Assembly (NCBI GenBank): GCA_001801885.1
Contig: MGYU01000006.1
Coordinates: 1 to 52,464 of the forward strand
DNA from: Gammaproteobacteria bacterium RIFCSPLOWO2_12_47_11
GTDB lineage: Bacteria > Pseudomonadota > Gammaproteobacteria > Eutrophobiales > Eutrophobiaceae
Length of the DNA stretch: 52,464 nt
Direction of reading: 5' to 3'
Shown here: in pieces, positions 18,862 through 28,159 of the stretch
How positions within the stretch are numbered: the first letter of the stretch is position 1
Layout of the letters: each line of letters begins with the position of its first letter
Made by a program: the position numbers and the translations under genes
Notes under the pieces: generated by a model
Told to the model about the DNA's origin: nothing
The model's input: only the letters and a program-made list of their open reading frames with translations
Database searches by the model: none

Positions 18862-20049
18862 ATGCAAAATTCAAAACTCCTGTCTGAAGGTCGTATGCAA
18901 GCAGTACAAACACCGATCATTCCTGTAATTGCCGAACTGATTGCACAAACACCAGGGACCATCTCGCTGGGGCAGGGCGTCGTCTATTATGGTCCGCCCC
19001 GGGCCGCTTTTGACCGTCTTTCCATTCTCAATTCAGCCAACGGCATGCACAAATACGGAGACACCAGTGGCTTGCTGGAACTCAGAGAAATCATTGCCGG
19101 AAAGCTGTTAAAAGAAAACAGGATTAATATTGATAATGGCAGCAAGGTCATTGTAACTGCCGGTTCCAACATGGCCTTTCTCAATGCCCTGTTTGCCATA
19201 ACCAATCCTGGGGACGAAATTATCCTGCCAGTACCCTATTACTTTAACCATGAAATGGCCATCAGGATGCTGAACTGCAAACCTGTGCTGGTTACTACAG
19301 ATGAGCATTATCAATTGCGCCTGGATGAAATACGTAAAGCTATCAATGCAAAGACCCGTGCCATTGTAACCATATCCCCGAATAATCCGAGCGGTGCAGT
19401 TTATCCGGAATCCAGCCTGATTGAGATCAATACTGTCTGTCACGAGCTTGGTATTTACCACATCAGTGATGAGGCCTATGAGTACTTTACTTATAATGGT
19501 GCCCGGCATTTTTCACCCGGCAGTATCAACGGCGCCAGCAGGCACACTATCTCATTATTCTCTTTATCAAAGGCCTACGGGTTTGCCAGTTGGCGTATCG
19601 GTTATATGGTCATCCCGGACCATCTCACCAACGCTGTTTCCAAGGCCCAGGACACCAATCTTATTTGCCCTGCCCTGCCATCCCAATATGCGGCAATAGG
19701 CGCGATGAAAGCAGGGATAGAATATAGCAGGGAAAAATTAAAAATTATTGAAGAAGTTCGTAATATAATGCTCCGGCAAATGGAAAAAATCAGCGGCCTT
19801 TGCAGGATTTCCATGAGTGATGGTGCATTTTACTTCCTGTTAAAAGTAGATACCGGCATGGATGACATGACCCTGGTCGAACGGCTGATTAAAAAACATC
19901 AGGTTGCCGTGATACCCGGCCATACCTTTGGACTGAAGGATGGCTGTTATTTACGGGTGTCCTATGGAGCACTCGATATAAATAATGCCGCAGAGGGAAT
20001 CCAGCGACTCACAAATGGTCTCAGCACTATTACCCGGCAGGTTAGGTAA
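18862..20049 (+). CDS. Pyridoxal-phosphate-dependent aminotransferase class I/II
   Basis: ISPNNPSGAVYP, SDEAYEYFTYNG, SLSKAYGFASWRIGYM PLP-lysine motif. Confidence 0.92.
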   Translation: MQNSKLLSEGRMQAVQTPIIPVIAELIAQTPGTISLGQGVVYYGPPRAAFDRLSILNSANGMHKYGDTSGLLELREIIAGKLLKENRINIDNGSKVIVTAGSNMAFLNALFAITNPGDEIILPVPYYFNHEMAIRMLNCKPVLVTTDEHYQLRLDEIRKAINAKTRAIVTISPNNPSGAVYPESSLIEINTVCHELGIYHISDEAYEYFTYNGARHFSPGSINGASRHTISLFSLSKAYGFASWRIGYMVIPDHLTNAVSKAQDTNLICPALPSQYAAIGAMKAGIEYSREKLKIIEEVRNIMLRQMEKISGLCRISMSDGAFYFLLKVDTGMDDMTLVERLIKKHQVAVIPGHTFGLKDGCYLRVSYGALDINNAAEGIQRLTNGLSTITRQVR

Positions 20050-20086
20050 TCATAAATAGAACATTAATGATCGAGGAGTTCCAGAG

Positions 20087-20455
20087 ATGAGATTTTACAG
20101 CATGATATTTTTATTAATTTATGCATCTGCTTCAGTGGCTGCTGACAAAAAAGGCAACTATGCCATCTGGGGGGCAGGTAATTCACCCTGTCATGGCTAT
20201 AATCTGGCCCGCGCAGCAAATGAAGACAATAAATTCAGGGATTATATTATGGGGTATTTCACGGCCTATAATCACGAGGCGGCTGATACCTACAGTATTT
20301 CAAGGGACATGAACCTGAATGAGATTCTGAACTGGGTCGATGAACAATGTGAATTGAAACCGATTACCAGTATTGAAGAGGTATTGACTAACTTCATCAT
20401 TGAAAATTATGAGAATCGCATGAAATCAGCGCCCGGGAGCAGGGTTGGCCGCTGA
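20087..20455 (+). CDS. Secreted hypothetical protein (122 aa, two cysteines in mature part)
   Basis: Signal peptide-like MRFYSMIFLLIYASASVAA; C...YIMGYFTAYNHEA...WVDEQCELKPITSIEEV. Confidence 0.6.
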   Translation: MRFYSMIFLLIYASASVAADKKGNYAIWGAGNSPCHGYNLARAANEDNKFRDYIMGYFTAYNHEAADTYSISRDMNLNEILNWVDEQCELKPITSIEEVLTNFIIENYENRMKSAPGSRVGR

Positions 20456-20503
20456 ATTACTATGGAATACCATTGAACCAGTATAACTGATAGTTACACT
20501 CCA

Positions 20504-21277
20504 ATGCTGGGGGCCATTGCCGGAGACATTATCGGTTCTGTCTATGAACGAAATCCTGTAAAAACCAGGGATTTTGAACTCTTTTCTTCAGACAGTAATT
20601 TCACTGATGATACTGTCCTGTCAGTCGCCGTAGCCGAGGTGTTGCTCTCGGATACAGATTATGAAAACGCATACCGGGAGTTTTACCGGCAATATCCAAA
20701 TCAGGGTTATGGCTATGGTTTCAGGCGCTGGGTCATGGTAGAGACAAATAGTCCCTATAACAGTTACGGTAATGGCTCAGCCATGCGGGTAAGCCCTGTT
20801 GGCTGGGCCTTTGACTCCCTGCCCGAAGTCCTGTACGAAGCAAAGAAAAGCGCCATCGTCACGCATAATCACGTTGAAGGTATCAAAGGTGCTCAAGCCG
20901 TGGCAGCAGCCATCTTTCTGGCAAGAACCGGACATTCCAAAGCAGCTATAAAGGGCTATCTGAGCGACACCTTTCAATATGATCTGGACAGATCGCTGAA
21001 CGAAATCCGGCCGGATTATTCATTCGATGTCAGTTGTCAGGGCTCGGTACCGGAATCGATCATCGCCTTCCTGGAATCAGACAATTACGAAGATTCCGTG
21101 CGCAATGCCATTGCGCTGGGAGGTGACAGCGATACTATGGCCTGTATCGCCGGTGCTATTGCCGAGGCATATTATAAATACATAGACCCGGAGATAATTG
21201 CTGCGATATTCGACCGGTTACCTGGACATTTAGCAACCATAGTCAAACAATTTACCGGAAAATATTGCCGATACTGA
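20504..21277 (+). CDS. ADP-ribosylglycohydrolase family protein
   Basis: MLGAIAGDIIGSVYE, FTDDTVLSVAVAEVLL, GGDSDTMACIAGAIAEAYY. Confidence 0.93.
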   Translation: MLGAIAGDIIGSVYERNPVKTRDFELFSSDSNFTDDTVLSVAVAEVLLSDTDYENAYREFYRQYPNQGYGYGFRRWVMVETNSPYNSYGNGSAMRVSPVGWAFDSLPEVLYEAKKSAIVTHNHVEGIKGAQAVAAAIFLARTGHSKAAIKGYLSDTFQYDLDRSLNEIRPDYSFDVSCQGSVPESIIAFLESDNYEDSVRNAIALGGDSDTMACIAGAIAEAYYKYIDPEIIAAIFDRLPGHLATIVKQFTGKYCRY

Positions 21278-21448
21278 GCCCATATACATTATAAAAAGCT
21301 TGTAAATTCGACCTATATTTCACAAAATTAATCACAATTTTTCACCAAATTAATTGATAATCCGGCTAAAATCGGTCATTATTCCATAGACATTAGAACT
21401 GGGGAAAACCTCAGCCATAGGTTAAAGGTTTAACGGGAGAAAATAGAT

Positions 21449-21727
21449 ATGCAAAAACTCATTAAAATTTCAGTACTGGCTCTTTCCATGGGACTGGTTG
21501 GTGGTTGCGCTGACATGACACAGATTGATGCGGCCAAAGCCGCTGCAGATGCGGCCATGGCCAGAGCCAATGATGCCTACAATTTGGCACAAAATGCTCA
21601 TACCGTGGCTTCAGAAGCTTCTTATGCTGCTGACAAGGCAAGCAAAGATGCCCAGGCTGCCCTGGCTTGCTGCAATGAAAATTCCAGCAGACTGGATCGC
21701 ATGTTTGAAAAGGCAATGATGAAGTAA
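21449..21727 (+). CDS. Lpp/OprI-like alanine-zipper lipoprotein
   Basis: Lipobox-like LVGGC; Ala-rich heptad coiled coil; C-terminal residue Lys (…EKAMMK). Confidence 0.75.
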   Translation: MQKLIKISVLALSMGLVGGCADMTQIDAAKAAADAAMARANDAYNLAQNAHTVASEASYAADKASKDAQAALACCNENSSRLDRMFEKAMMK

Positions 21728-21750
21728 CAAATCAAGAACTGCAGTAACCA

Positions 21751-21780
21751 AAAACCCCGAAATTATTTTCGGGGTTTTTT
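21751..21780 (+). terminator. Rho-independent terminator (likely bidirectional) between the Lpp-like and L,D-transpeptidase genes
   Basis: AAAACCCCGAAATTATTTTCGGGGTTTTTT. Confidence 0.9.
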
Positions 21781-21803
21781 ATTTGGGTAGCCTCGATTTG
21801 TTG

Positions 21804-22877
21804 TTACTGTCCAATCTCTGTATCCAGTTTTAATTCAACCTTGATCATCTTACCGGGCTCAGGGTTTAATTTTTGTTCAGTGATTATCTTTTCAACCGAT
21901 GCCTGTTTTATTTCAGGTAAATGCAACCCGATCGGGACAGGTATGCCCTTCGAATCAGCTACGATTTCCTTGACAAGTTCCCAATCAATTTCATAACGAT
22001 TCTGCTCGGTTGACTCAATAATGTATTTAACAACCTCGGTAAGACTATTTTGTGAAAAATGTTCGCCATCCTCATCAAGATACGGATGAACTTCAAGATA
22101 GATGATGCCATCCAGCTCGCCAATCTTGTAAGGCTGATTAATGATATTCACCGGCGTACCAATCTTGACCCTGTTGAACAGGTCTTCTATATGTTCCGGA
22201 TACAGGCGGATACAACCGTGGCTTACGCGCATGCCTACGCCATAAGGTTTATTGGTGCCATGTATTAGATAATCACCCAGACCGAGCCGCATGGCATAAG
22301 CACCAAGGGGATTATCAGGTCCGGCTGGTACTACGGCCGGTAATATATCACCTTTTTCTGCATGTTCTATGCGGATAGATTCCGGCGGGGTCCAGGTGGG
22401 ATCCTTTTTCTTTTCTATAATATTCGTTCTGGTATACGGAGTTGACCAGCCCTCACGGCCAACACCTAGCGGATAAGTGATAACCTGTTTATCTTCTCCG
22501 TCCTTGCTCTCCGGAAAATAATAAAGCCGCATTTCCGGAATATTCAAAACAATACCCGTTTTCGGTGCATTCGGTAAAACAAATTTCTCGGGCAATAATA
22601 TCTCTTTTCCCGTTCCGGGGAGCCATGTATCAACATCAGGATTGAGCAATTTCATATCCTGATAACCGAAACCGTTTCTGCGCCCGATATCCAGCAATGT
22701 ATCATTGAGTCCGGCAATTTCAGTACGCAACTCGCCAATAACAGTGTCACTGCCCTTGAGATAATAAATAACGGCCGCCATTGCATTGGCAGATACTGCA
22801 AGATTTATGGCAATGAACCCGATTATGGCTGATTGCCGTATAGTATTTTTTTTCCGATTAAACATAACTTGTTTCAA
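21804..22877 (-). CDS. L,D-transpeptidase (ErfK/YbiS/YcfS/YnhG family) with LysM-like N-terminal region
   Basis: IHGTNKPYGVGMRVSHGCIRLYPEHIEDLF catalytic motif; N-terminal hydrophobic segment. Confidence 0.92.
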   Translation of the reverse strand: MKQVMFNRKKNTIRQSAIIGFIAINLAVSANAMAAVIYYLKGSDTVIGELRTEIAGLNDTLLDIGRRNGFGYQDMKLLNPDVDTWLPGTGKEILLPEKFVLPNAPKTGIVLNIPEMRLYYFPESKDGEDKQVITYPLGVGREGWSTPYTRTNIIEKKKDPTWTPPESIRIEHAEKGDILPAVVPAGPDNPLGAYAMRLGLGDYLIHGTNKPYGVGMRVSHGCIRLYPEHIEDLFNRVKIGTPVNIINQPYKIGELDGIIYLEVHPYLDEDGEHFSQNSLTEVVKYIIESTEQNRYEIDWELVKEIVADSKGIPVPIGLHLPEIKQASVEKIITEQKLNPEPGKMIKVELKLDTEIGQ

Positions 22878-23074
22878 AATTAAGCTTCAAAAATTACTGG
22901 TAACAAAAATATAATCCAACAACCTGCAATTATGACACAATTACGCAAAAAAATAACAGGATGCATATCCAGACCTTAACAAAGCTTGTGCTTGCCGGTT
23001 TCCGGCGATACTGTGTAACCGCAACCCGCACCTGACCCTGTACATTGAATAATAATAAGGCCCGAATAACCTAC

Positions 23075-24079
23075 ATGATACTCAGATTCCTTTTACCCAT
23101 TCTGGTTCCATTAACGTGGCTTCTAATAACCTTTCCGTCAGTCTCCATCGCCGAATCAATAGCTGAAATTGAGCAATTCGATTCCACATACTCCAACGAG
23201 GCCAGCCTCTATGAATTTAATCTTCTGGCGATAGCAGTCTTGTCCAACCTGACCATTGACGGGTTCAAGGTTTCGGAATTGTCCGGACTGGCATGGGATG
23301 AAGATGAAAATCTGCTGTATGCCCTCTCTGATAATGGCTATCTACTGCACTTACGGCCGCTCTTTGATGACAATAAAATGACAGATGTCCTGTTCCTCAA
23401 GGGTTATTCTTTACGTGACAAGAACAAACGTGCACTGAGATACAAGGAGTCCGATAGCGAAGGACTCGTTGTCAAACATGGCAATAACGGCATTCAGGGT
23501 GACAGCCGTTTGATAATCTGTTTCGAGCGCATCCCCAGATTGGTGGAGTACAATACTGATGGCGCCATGCTAGCCGGGATCCCGTTGCCTGCTGAATTGT
23601 CCGATATCCGGAATTATCAGGGTGAAAACAAATCTTTGGAGGCCGTCACCATTCATGGCAAATTTGGAATAATCACCGGCCCTGAACACCCCTTGATTTC
23701 ACAACCAGCCAATAATGCCCTGGATATATATTCACTCGACGGCAGGCACTGGAATTTCCCCGTGCATAATGAACATTACGGTGCCCTGGCCGGTATGACC
23801 ACCATGCCTGACGACGGTATGCTCGCCCTGGAAAGGGCTTACGGTGGCATATTCCCGGCGACGGAAATTACCTTGCACCGTATTTTGCTGGGTGAGGACA
23901 AATCTGAAATCAACACAATTTATACTTTCGACACTGATGCCGGCATACTGAATGAAAACTTTGAGGACATTACACGATTCAGAGGAGATACTTACTTCAT
24001 GGTGAATGATGACAACAATCACCCTTTGAAACGAACCACACTGGTATATTTCTCCATTAACAAAAAACAGGCAAAATAA
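23075..24079 (+). CDS. Exported esterase-like activity of phytase family protein (start likely MILRFLLPILVP)
   Basis: Signal peptide; ELSGLAWDEDENLLYALSDNGYLLHL; ESDSEGLVV...FERIPRLVEY; NFEDITRF..DTYFMVNDDNNHPLKRTTLVYF. Confidence 0.75.
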   Translation: MILRFLLPILVPLTWLLITFPSVSIAESIAEIEQFDSTYSNEASLYEFNLLAIAVLSNLTIDGFKVSELSGLAWDEDENLLYALSDNGYLLHLRPLFDDNKMTDVLFLKGYSLRDKNKRALRYKESDSEGLVVKHGNNGIQGDSRLIICFERIPRLVEYNTDGAMLAGIPLPAELSDIRNYQGENKSLEAVTIHGKFGIITGPEHPLISQPANNALDIYSLDGRHWNFPVHNEHYGALAGMTTMPDDGMLALERAYGGIFPATEITLHRILLGEDKSEINTIYTFDTDAGILNENFEDITRFRGDTYFMVNDDNNHPLKRTTLVYFSINKKQAK

Positions 24080-24135
24080 CAATAATAAATCTTCTCAAAA
24101 ATTCGCTGGCCGTATATATTTTTGATAAGGTTTAA

Positions 24136-24651
24136 TTATTTTTCGAGCAACCTCGGCATTAACTCCACCAGGTTACAGGGCCGTGTCCGGTAATCCAGCT
24201 GAAAGCTGATAATTTTATCCCAGGCTGTAGCACAGGCATTCATTGAACCCGGCAGGCAGAAAACAAATGTGCCGTTTATTACGCCAGCAATAGCCCGTGA
24301 CTGTATGGTGGAGGTATTGATTTGTTCGTAGGAAATAATGCGGAAAGTCTCACCAAAGCCCGTAATCTCTTTATCCAGTAATGCACTCACCGCTTCCGGT
24401 GTACCGTCTCTGCCGGTAATACCGGTCCCGCCCGTTGTGATGATCGCCTGAATAGTGTCATCTATACACCAGTTCGAGACTGTCGCCCGGATCCGGTAAA
24501 CATCATCCGGAACAATTTTTTTCTCACGCAACAGATGACCGGCTTCTTTAATACGTGCAACTAACAGCTGGCCAGATTTATCATCCTGTTCCTTACGCGT
24601 ATCAGAAACCGTCAATACGGCAATCCCGATGGGCATAAATTCTCTCTGCAT
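24136..24651 (-). CDS. moaB: Molybdenum cofactor biosynthesis protein B
   Basis: AVLTVSDTRKEQDDKSGQLL; ITTGGTGITGRDGTPEAV; FCLPGSMNACATAWDKI. Confidence 0.93.
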   Translation of the reverse strand: MQREFMPIGIAVLTVSDTRKEQDDKSGQLLVARIKEAGHLLREKKIVPDDVYRIRATVSNWCIDDTIQAIITTGGTGITGRDGTPEAVSALLDKEITGFGETFRIISYEQINTSTIQSRAIAGVINGTFVFCLPGSMNACATAWDKIISFQLDYRTRPCNLVELMPRLLEK

Positions 24652-24721
24652 AGTCCCGGCCCGCCCCTGTTTTCAAGTAATATACTGACAGTACTATACA
24701 ATATTCTGATCGAGTATACCT

Positions 24722-25138
24722 ATGAAGTCTGAACAGAATCACAATGAAATCTCCACCATGCGCCTGGATAAATGGTTATGGTGCGCACGTTTCTACAAGA
24801 CACGTGGCCTGGCTGCCGATGCCATCAAAGGCGGCAGGATACTGGTCAATGAAGAAAAGCCAAAACCCTCCAAAACCATACAGGCAGGCACCCGGCTCAA
24901 AATACGGCGTACACCCTATCAGTTTGATATCACAATAGTGTTACTTGCCAAATCAAGAAAATCAACCAGGGACGCTGCGCTACTTTATCAGGAATCTGAA
25001 GAGAGCATCAGAAAACGTGAAGAGATATCTGCCCGGTTGAAGCTTGATGCCATAAATAACCCACGAACGATCGGTCGCCCCACAAAACGTGACCGGCGGC
25101 ATATCATCCGTTTCAAGACGAAAGGAAACTCTGACTAA
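24722..25138 (+). CDS. hslR: RNA-binding S4 domain / heat shock protein 15 (HslR)
   Basis: MRLDKWLWCARFYKTRGLAADAIKGGRILVNEEKPKPSKTIQAG; GRPTKRDRRHI. Confidence 0.92.
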   Translation: MKSEQNHNEISTMRLDKWLWCARFYKTRGLAADAIKGGRILVNEEKPKPSKTIQAGTRLKIRRTPYQFDITIVLLAKSRKSTRDAALLYQESEESIRKREEISARLKLDAINNPRTIGRPTKRDRRHIIRFKTKGNSD

Positions 25139-25154
25139 CCCGTAATTTCAGGAT

Positions 25155-25769
25155 TCAATCCTGATTTTCCCTATAGGGATTGCCCCAGGTCCCTTCAAAA
25201 AAATTCATGCCCAGCGGGTTACGTGCCCGTTCGGTAATTTCACGTTCCCTCACTTCTCCATCTATTTTTTCAAGCGGTAATTGATACCCGACTGTTATCA
25301 TCGCCATCGGCATATATTGTTCGGGAACAGAAAACAGTTTTCTCGATGTATCTGCGTTAAATCCGCCCATCTGGTGCACCATCAGACCAAGCTCCGTCGC
25401 CTGTATGCATAAACTCATGGTGGCGGCACCGGTGTCATGCTGCCCCCAACGGTTGGGTTTGCCGGTTTTCGACATGATGCTGTCCGCAACAGACAATATC
25501 AGCACCGGTGCATCCTTCGCCCAGGATTGATTACCCTCGGACAGACAGGAAAATGCCTGGTCCCAGGCGGCCTGATTTTTATGTTTATTGCAGATGATAT
25601 AACGCCAGGGTTGATCGCCAAAACAGGAAGGCGCCCATCTCGCGGCTTCCAGCAGTGCAATTATATGTTTTTCCGGTACAGGCCTCGTTGAATCGTAAGC
25701 ACGCCCGCTCCAGCGTCTTGCAATCAGATCATTGACCGGGACCGAAGTTCTGGGTTTTTTATCAAACAT
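25155..25769 (-). CDS. Nitroreductase family protein
   Basis: RRWSGRAYDSTRPVPEKHIIALLEAARWAPSCFGDQPWRYI; VHQMGGFNAD. Confidence 0.92.
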   Translation of the reverse strand: MFDKKPRTSVPVNDLIARRWSGRAYDSTRPVPEKHIIALLEAARWAPSCFGDQPWRYIICNKHKNQAAWDQAFSCLSEGNQSWAKDAPVLILSVADSIMSKTGKPNRWGQHDTGAATMSLCIQATELGLMVHQMGGFNADTSRKLFSVPEQYMPMAMITVGYQLPLEKIDGEVREREITERARNPLGMNFFEGTWGNPYRENQD

Positions 25770-25847
25770 GGATGTCCTTTATTATTTGTCATTAGGTTAC
25801 AATTGGTTATATTGTTCAATCATATCCAATAATGAAAATTAATCCCA

Positions 25848-26780
25848 ATGCCGCAGGAAGTAATCTACCAGAAAATCTTCGATAACCTGGAAAGGGTAAT
25901 CAAGGGCCAGGCCGGATCAATACGGAAACTTCTGGCTGCTTTTTTCAGTGGTGGTCATGTGTTACTCGAAGATGTTCCCGGCACCGGGAAAACCACCCTG
26001 GCCAAGGCACTGGCACGCAGCATTGCTGCCGATTACCGGCGCATACAGTTCACCCCGGATTTGTTGCCAACAGATATACTCGGAGTATCCATATTCAATC
26101 CACGCGATCAACAGTTCAGTTTTCATGAAGGCCCGGTTTTCACGAATATTTTACTCGCTGATGAAATTAACCGTGCCTCGCCTCGTACCCAATCCGCATT
26201 ACTCGAAGCCATGGCCGAATCACAGGTCAGTATAGATAATGATATACGGCCACTGGAGAAGTTGTTTTTTGTCATTGCGACACAGAACCCGATTGATTAC
26301 CACGGCACCTATCCCCTGCCTGAAGCACAAATGGACAGGTTTGCCATGCGCCTGAAACTCGGTTATGTAGCACATGAGGAAGAAGTATCTATCCTGACTG
26401 AGCAGAATTATATGCATCCTCTGGCTGCAATCACGGCATGTGTCAACAAGGAGGATGTTATCAAAATCAAGGAAAGCATATCTTCAATCCGGATCAGCGA
26501 GGAGATTAAACATTATATTGTCAGCATTATCCGTGCTACCCGTCATGCTGAAGGCGTTATCAATGGCGCGAGCCCGCGTGCATCGATATCCCTGATGAAA
26601 ACCACACAGGCCCTGGCCCTGATTGATGGCATGGAGTTTGTGACACCTGATCATGTGCAGGAAATTATTTTGCCGGTCGTGGCGCACCGCCTGATACTGG
26701 ATTCAAAGGTGCGTTTCTCCGGTAAAACGGCTGAAGATATAATTGGAAAAATACTTGAGACCATACCGGTTCCGGTATAG
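25848..26780 (+). CDS. MoxR family AAA+ ATPase
   Basis: GGHVLLEDVPGTGKTTLAKALAR Walker A; LLADEINRASPRTQSALLEAMAE; IATQNPIDYHGTYPLPEAQMDRF. Confidence 0.95.
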   Translation: MPQEVIYQKIFDNLERVIKGQAGSIRKLLAAFFSGGHVLLEDVPGTGKTTLAKALARSIAADYRRIQFTPDLLPTDILGVSIFNPRDQQFSFHEGPVFTNILLADEINRASPRTQSALLEAMAESQVSIDNDIRPLEKLFFVIATQNPIDYHGTYPLPEAQMDRFAMRLKLGYVAHEEEVSILTEQNYMHPLAAITACVNKEDVIKIKESISSIRISEEIKHYIVSIIRATRHAEGVINGASPRASISLMKTTQALALIDGMEFVTPDHVQEIILPVVAHRLILDSKVRFSGKTAEDIIGKILETIPVPV

Positions 26781-26791
26781 TTAGTGTTTAT

Positions 26792-28159
26792 GTGATCAAA
26801 AAACTCCTCTTTCATAATTTTTTAATCGTATACCGCGCCAGCCAATGGATACGCCGGCACTTTACTCATACGGGCATGTTGATACTGGCAGGCCTTGTTG
26901 TTTCAGCCATATTTGGCCTTAATATCAGACAAACCCTCTCCTACCAGATTTTTACATTGCTCCTGGGCATATTGCTGATGTCATGCATTTCCGTCCTGGT
27001 TTTCAGAGGTAAATTCAGGTTCAAACGTGTATTGCCGGAATATGGCACGGTTGGTCAAAAACTGGAATACCGGATCCTGTTGGAAAATTTGTCACCAAAA
27101 GAATTCAATAATCTGACGTTACTGGATGAACTTGCAACGGATCTTCCCTCATTTGAACATTTCCTCAAGGCCAGGGACATTCAGGACAAACGTCGGAATT
27201 TCTTCGATCGGATAGTGGGCTATCCACGCCTGGTATCACTGATCCGGAAAACCCGTGGTGGACTGATACAACCCGGGAAATTGGAAACGATTTCCGGGAA
27301 AGACAAGATTCAGCAAAGAATTACATTAATACCGGTGCGGCGGGGTTATCTGAGATTTGCCACAACGGCTATCGGCAAATGCGATCCTTTCGGTTTGTTT
27401 CGCCGCTTCAAAAAATATAATCATCAGGACTCCCTGCTGGTATTGCCACGGCTGTATGAATTTCCACCAATCAATCTGGCTGGTAGAAGAAAATATCAGC
27501 ATGGCGGAGTCAATCTTGCATCTTCCGTCGGAGATTCTGAAGAATTTATTTCACTGCGTGATTACCGGCCAGGTGATCCAATGCGGTCTATTCATTGGCG
27601 CAGCTATGCAAAAAAAGGTGCACCGGTCGTCAGGGAATACCAGGATGAATATTTCTCCAGACTGGGTCTGGTGCTGGATACATTTGCAGGGGGTTATACG
27701 GAAATCGTATTTGAAGAAGCCGTCTCCGTAGCTGCGTCCATAGCGGTATCCAGCCTGCAACAGGACAGCCTGCTGGACCTGATGTTTATTAATAACCAGG
27801 TGTACCGGTTCACTGCAGGGCGGGGACTCGCAGGTGTCAATAACATGCTGGAAATTCTGGCCTGTGTTGAGTCTGCACGGGAAGAAAATATCAACGAACT
27901 TGAAACACTGTTGCTGCAACATATGAATGATAGCAGTGGATTTATTTGTATATTACTGGCCTGGGATAAAAAGCGGCAAAACATGATAGAACGGCTCAGG
28001 TCTGCAGGCATACCTTTGATGGTTTATGTGATCAGCATGAGTGCTGATAGTGACGGTTTCAGTAATATGACATTACCGGACCATCCTGAATACTTTCAGG
28101 TATTACAGGCCGGTGACATCGAACATTCCCTGCAAGAAACACACGGGCGGAATCGATGA
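26792..28159 (+). CDS. DUF58 domain-containing membrane protein
   Basis: Two N-terminal TM segments; EFISLRDYRPGDPMRSIHWRSYAKKGAPVVREYQDE. Confidence 0.93.
   Translation: MIKKLLFHNFLIVYRASQWIRRHFTHTGMLILAGLVVSAIFGLNIRQTLSYQIFTLLLGILLMSCISVLVFRGKFRFKRVLPEYGTVGQKLEYRILLENLSPKEFNNLTLLDELATDLPSFEHFLKARDIQDKRRNFFDRIVGYPRLVSLIRKTRGGLIQPGKLETISGKDKIQQRITLIPVRRGYLRFATTAIGKCDPFGLFRRFKKYNHQDSLLVLPRLYEFPPINLAGRRKYQHGGVNLASSVGDSEEFISLRDYRPGDPMRSIHWRSYAKKGAPVVREYQDEYFSRLGLVLDTFAGGYTEIVFEEAVSVAASIAVSSLQQDSLLDLMFINNQVYRFTAGRGLAGVNNMLEILACVESAREENINELETLLLQHMNDSSGFICILLAWDKKRQNMIERLRSAGIPLMVYVISMSADSDGFSNMTLPDHPEYFQVLQAGDIEHSLQETHGRNR

Noticed and set aside
20087-20455. Rap1a/Tai-type immunity protein
   Set aside because: Weak resemblance only (exported, YIMGYFTA, late Cys); no effector or T6SS gene nearby.
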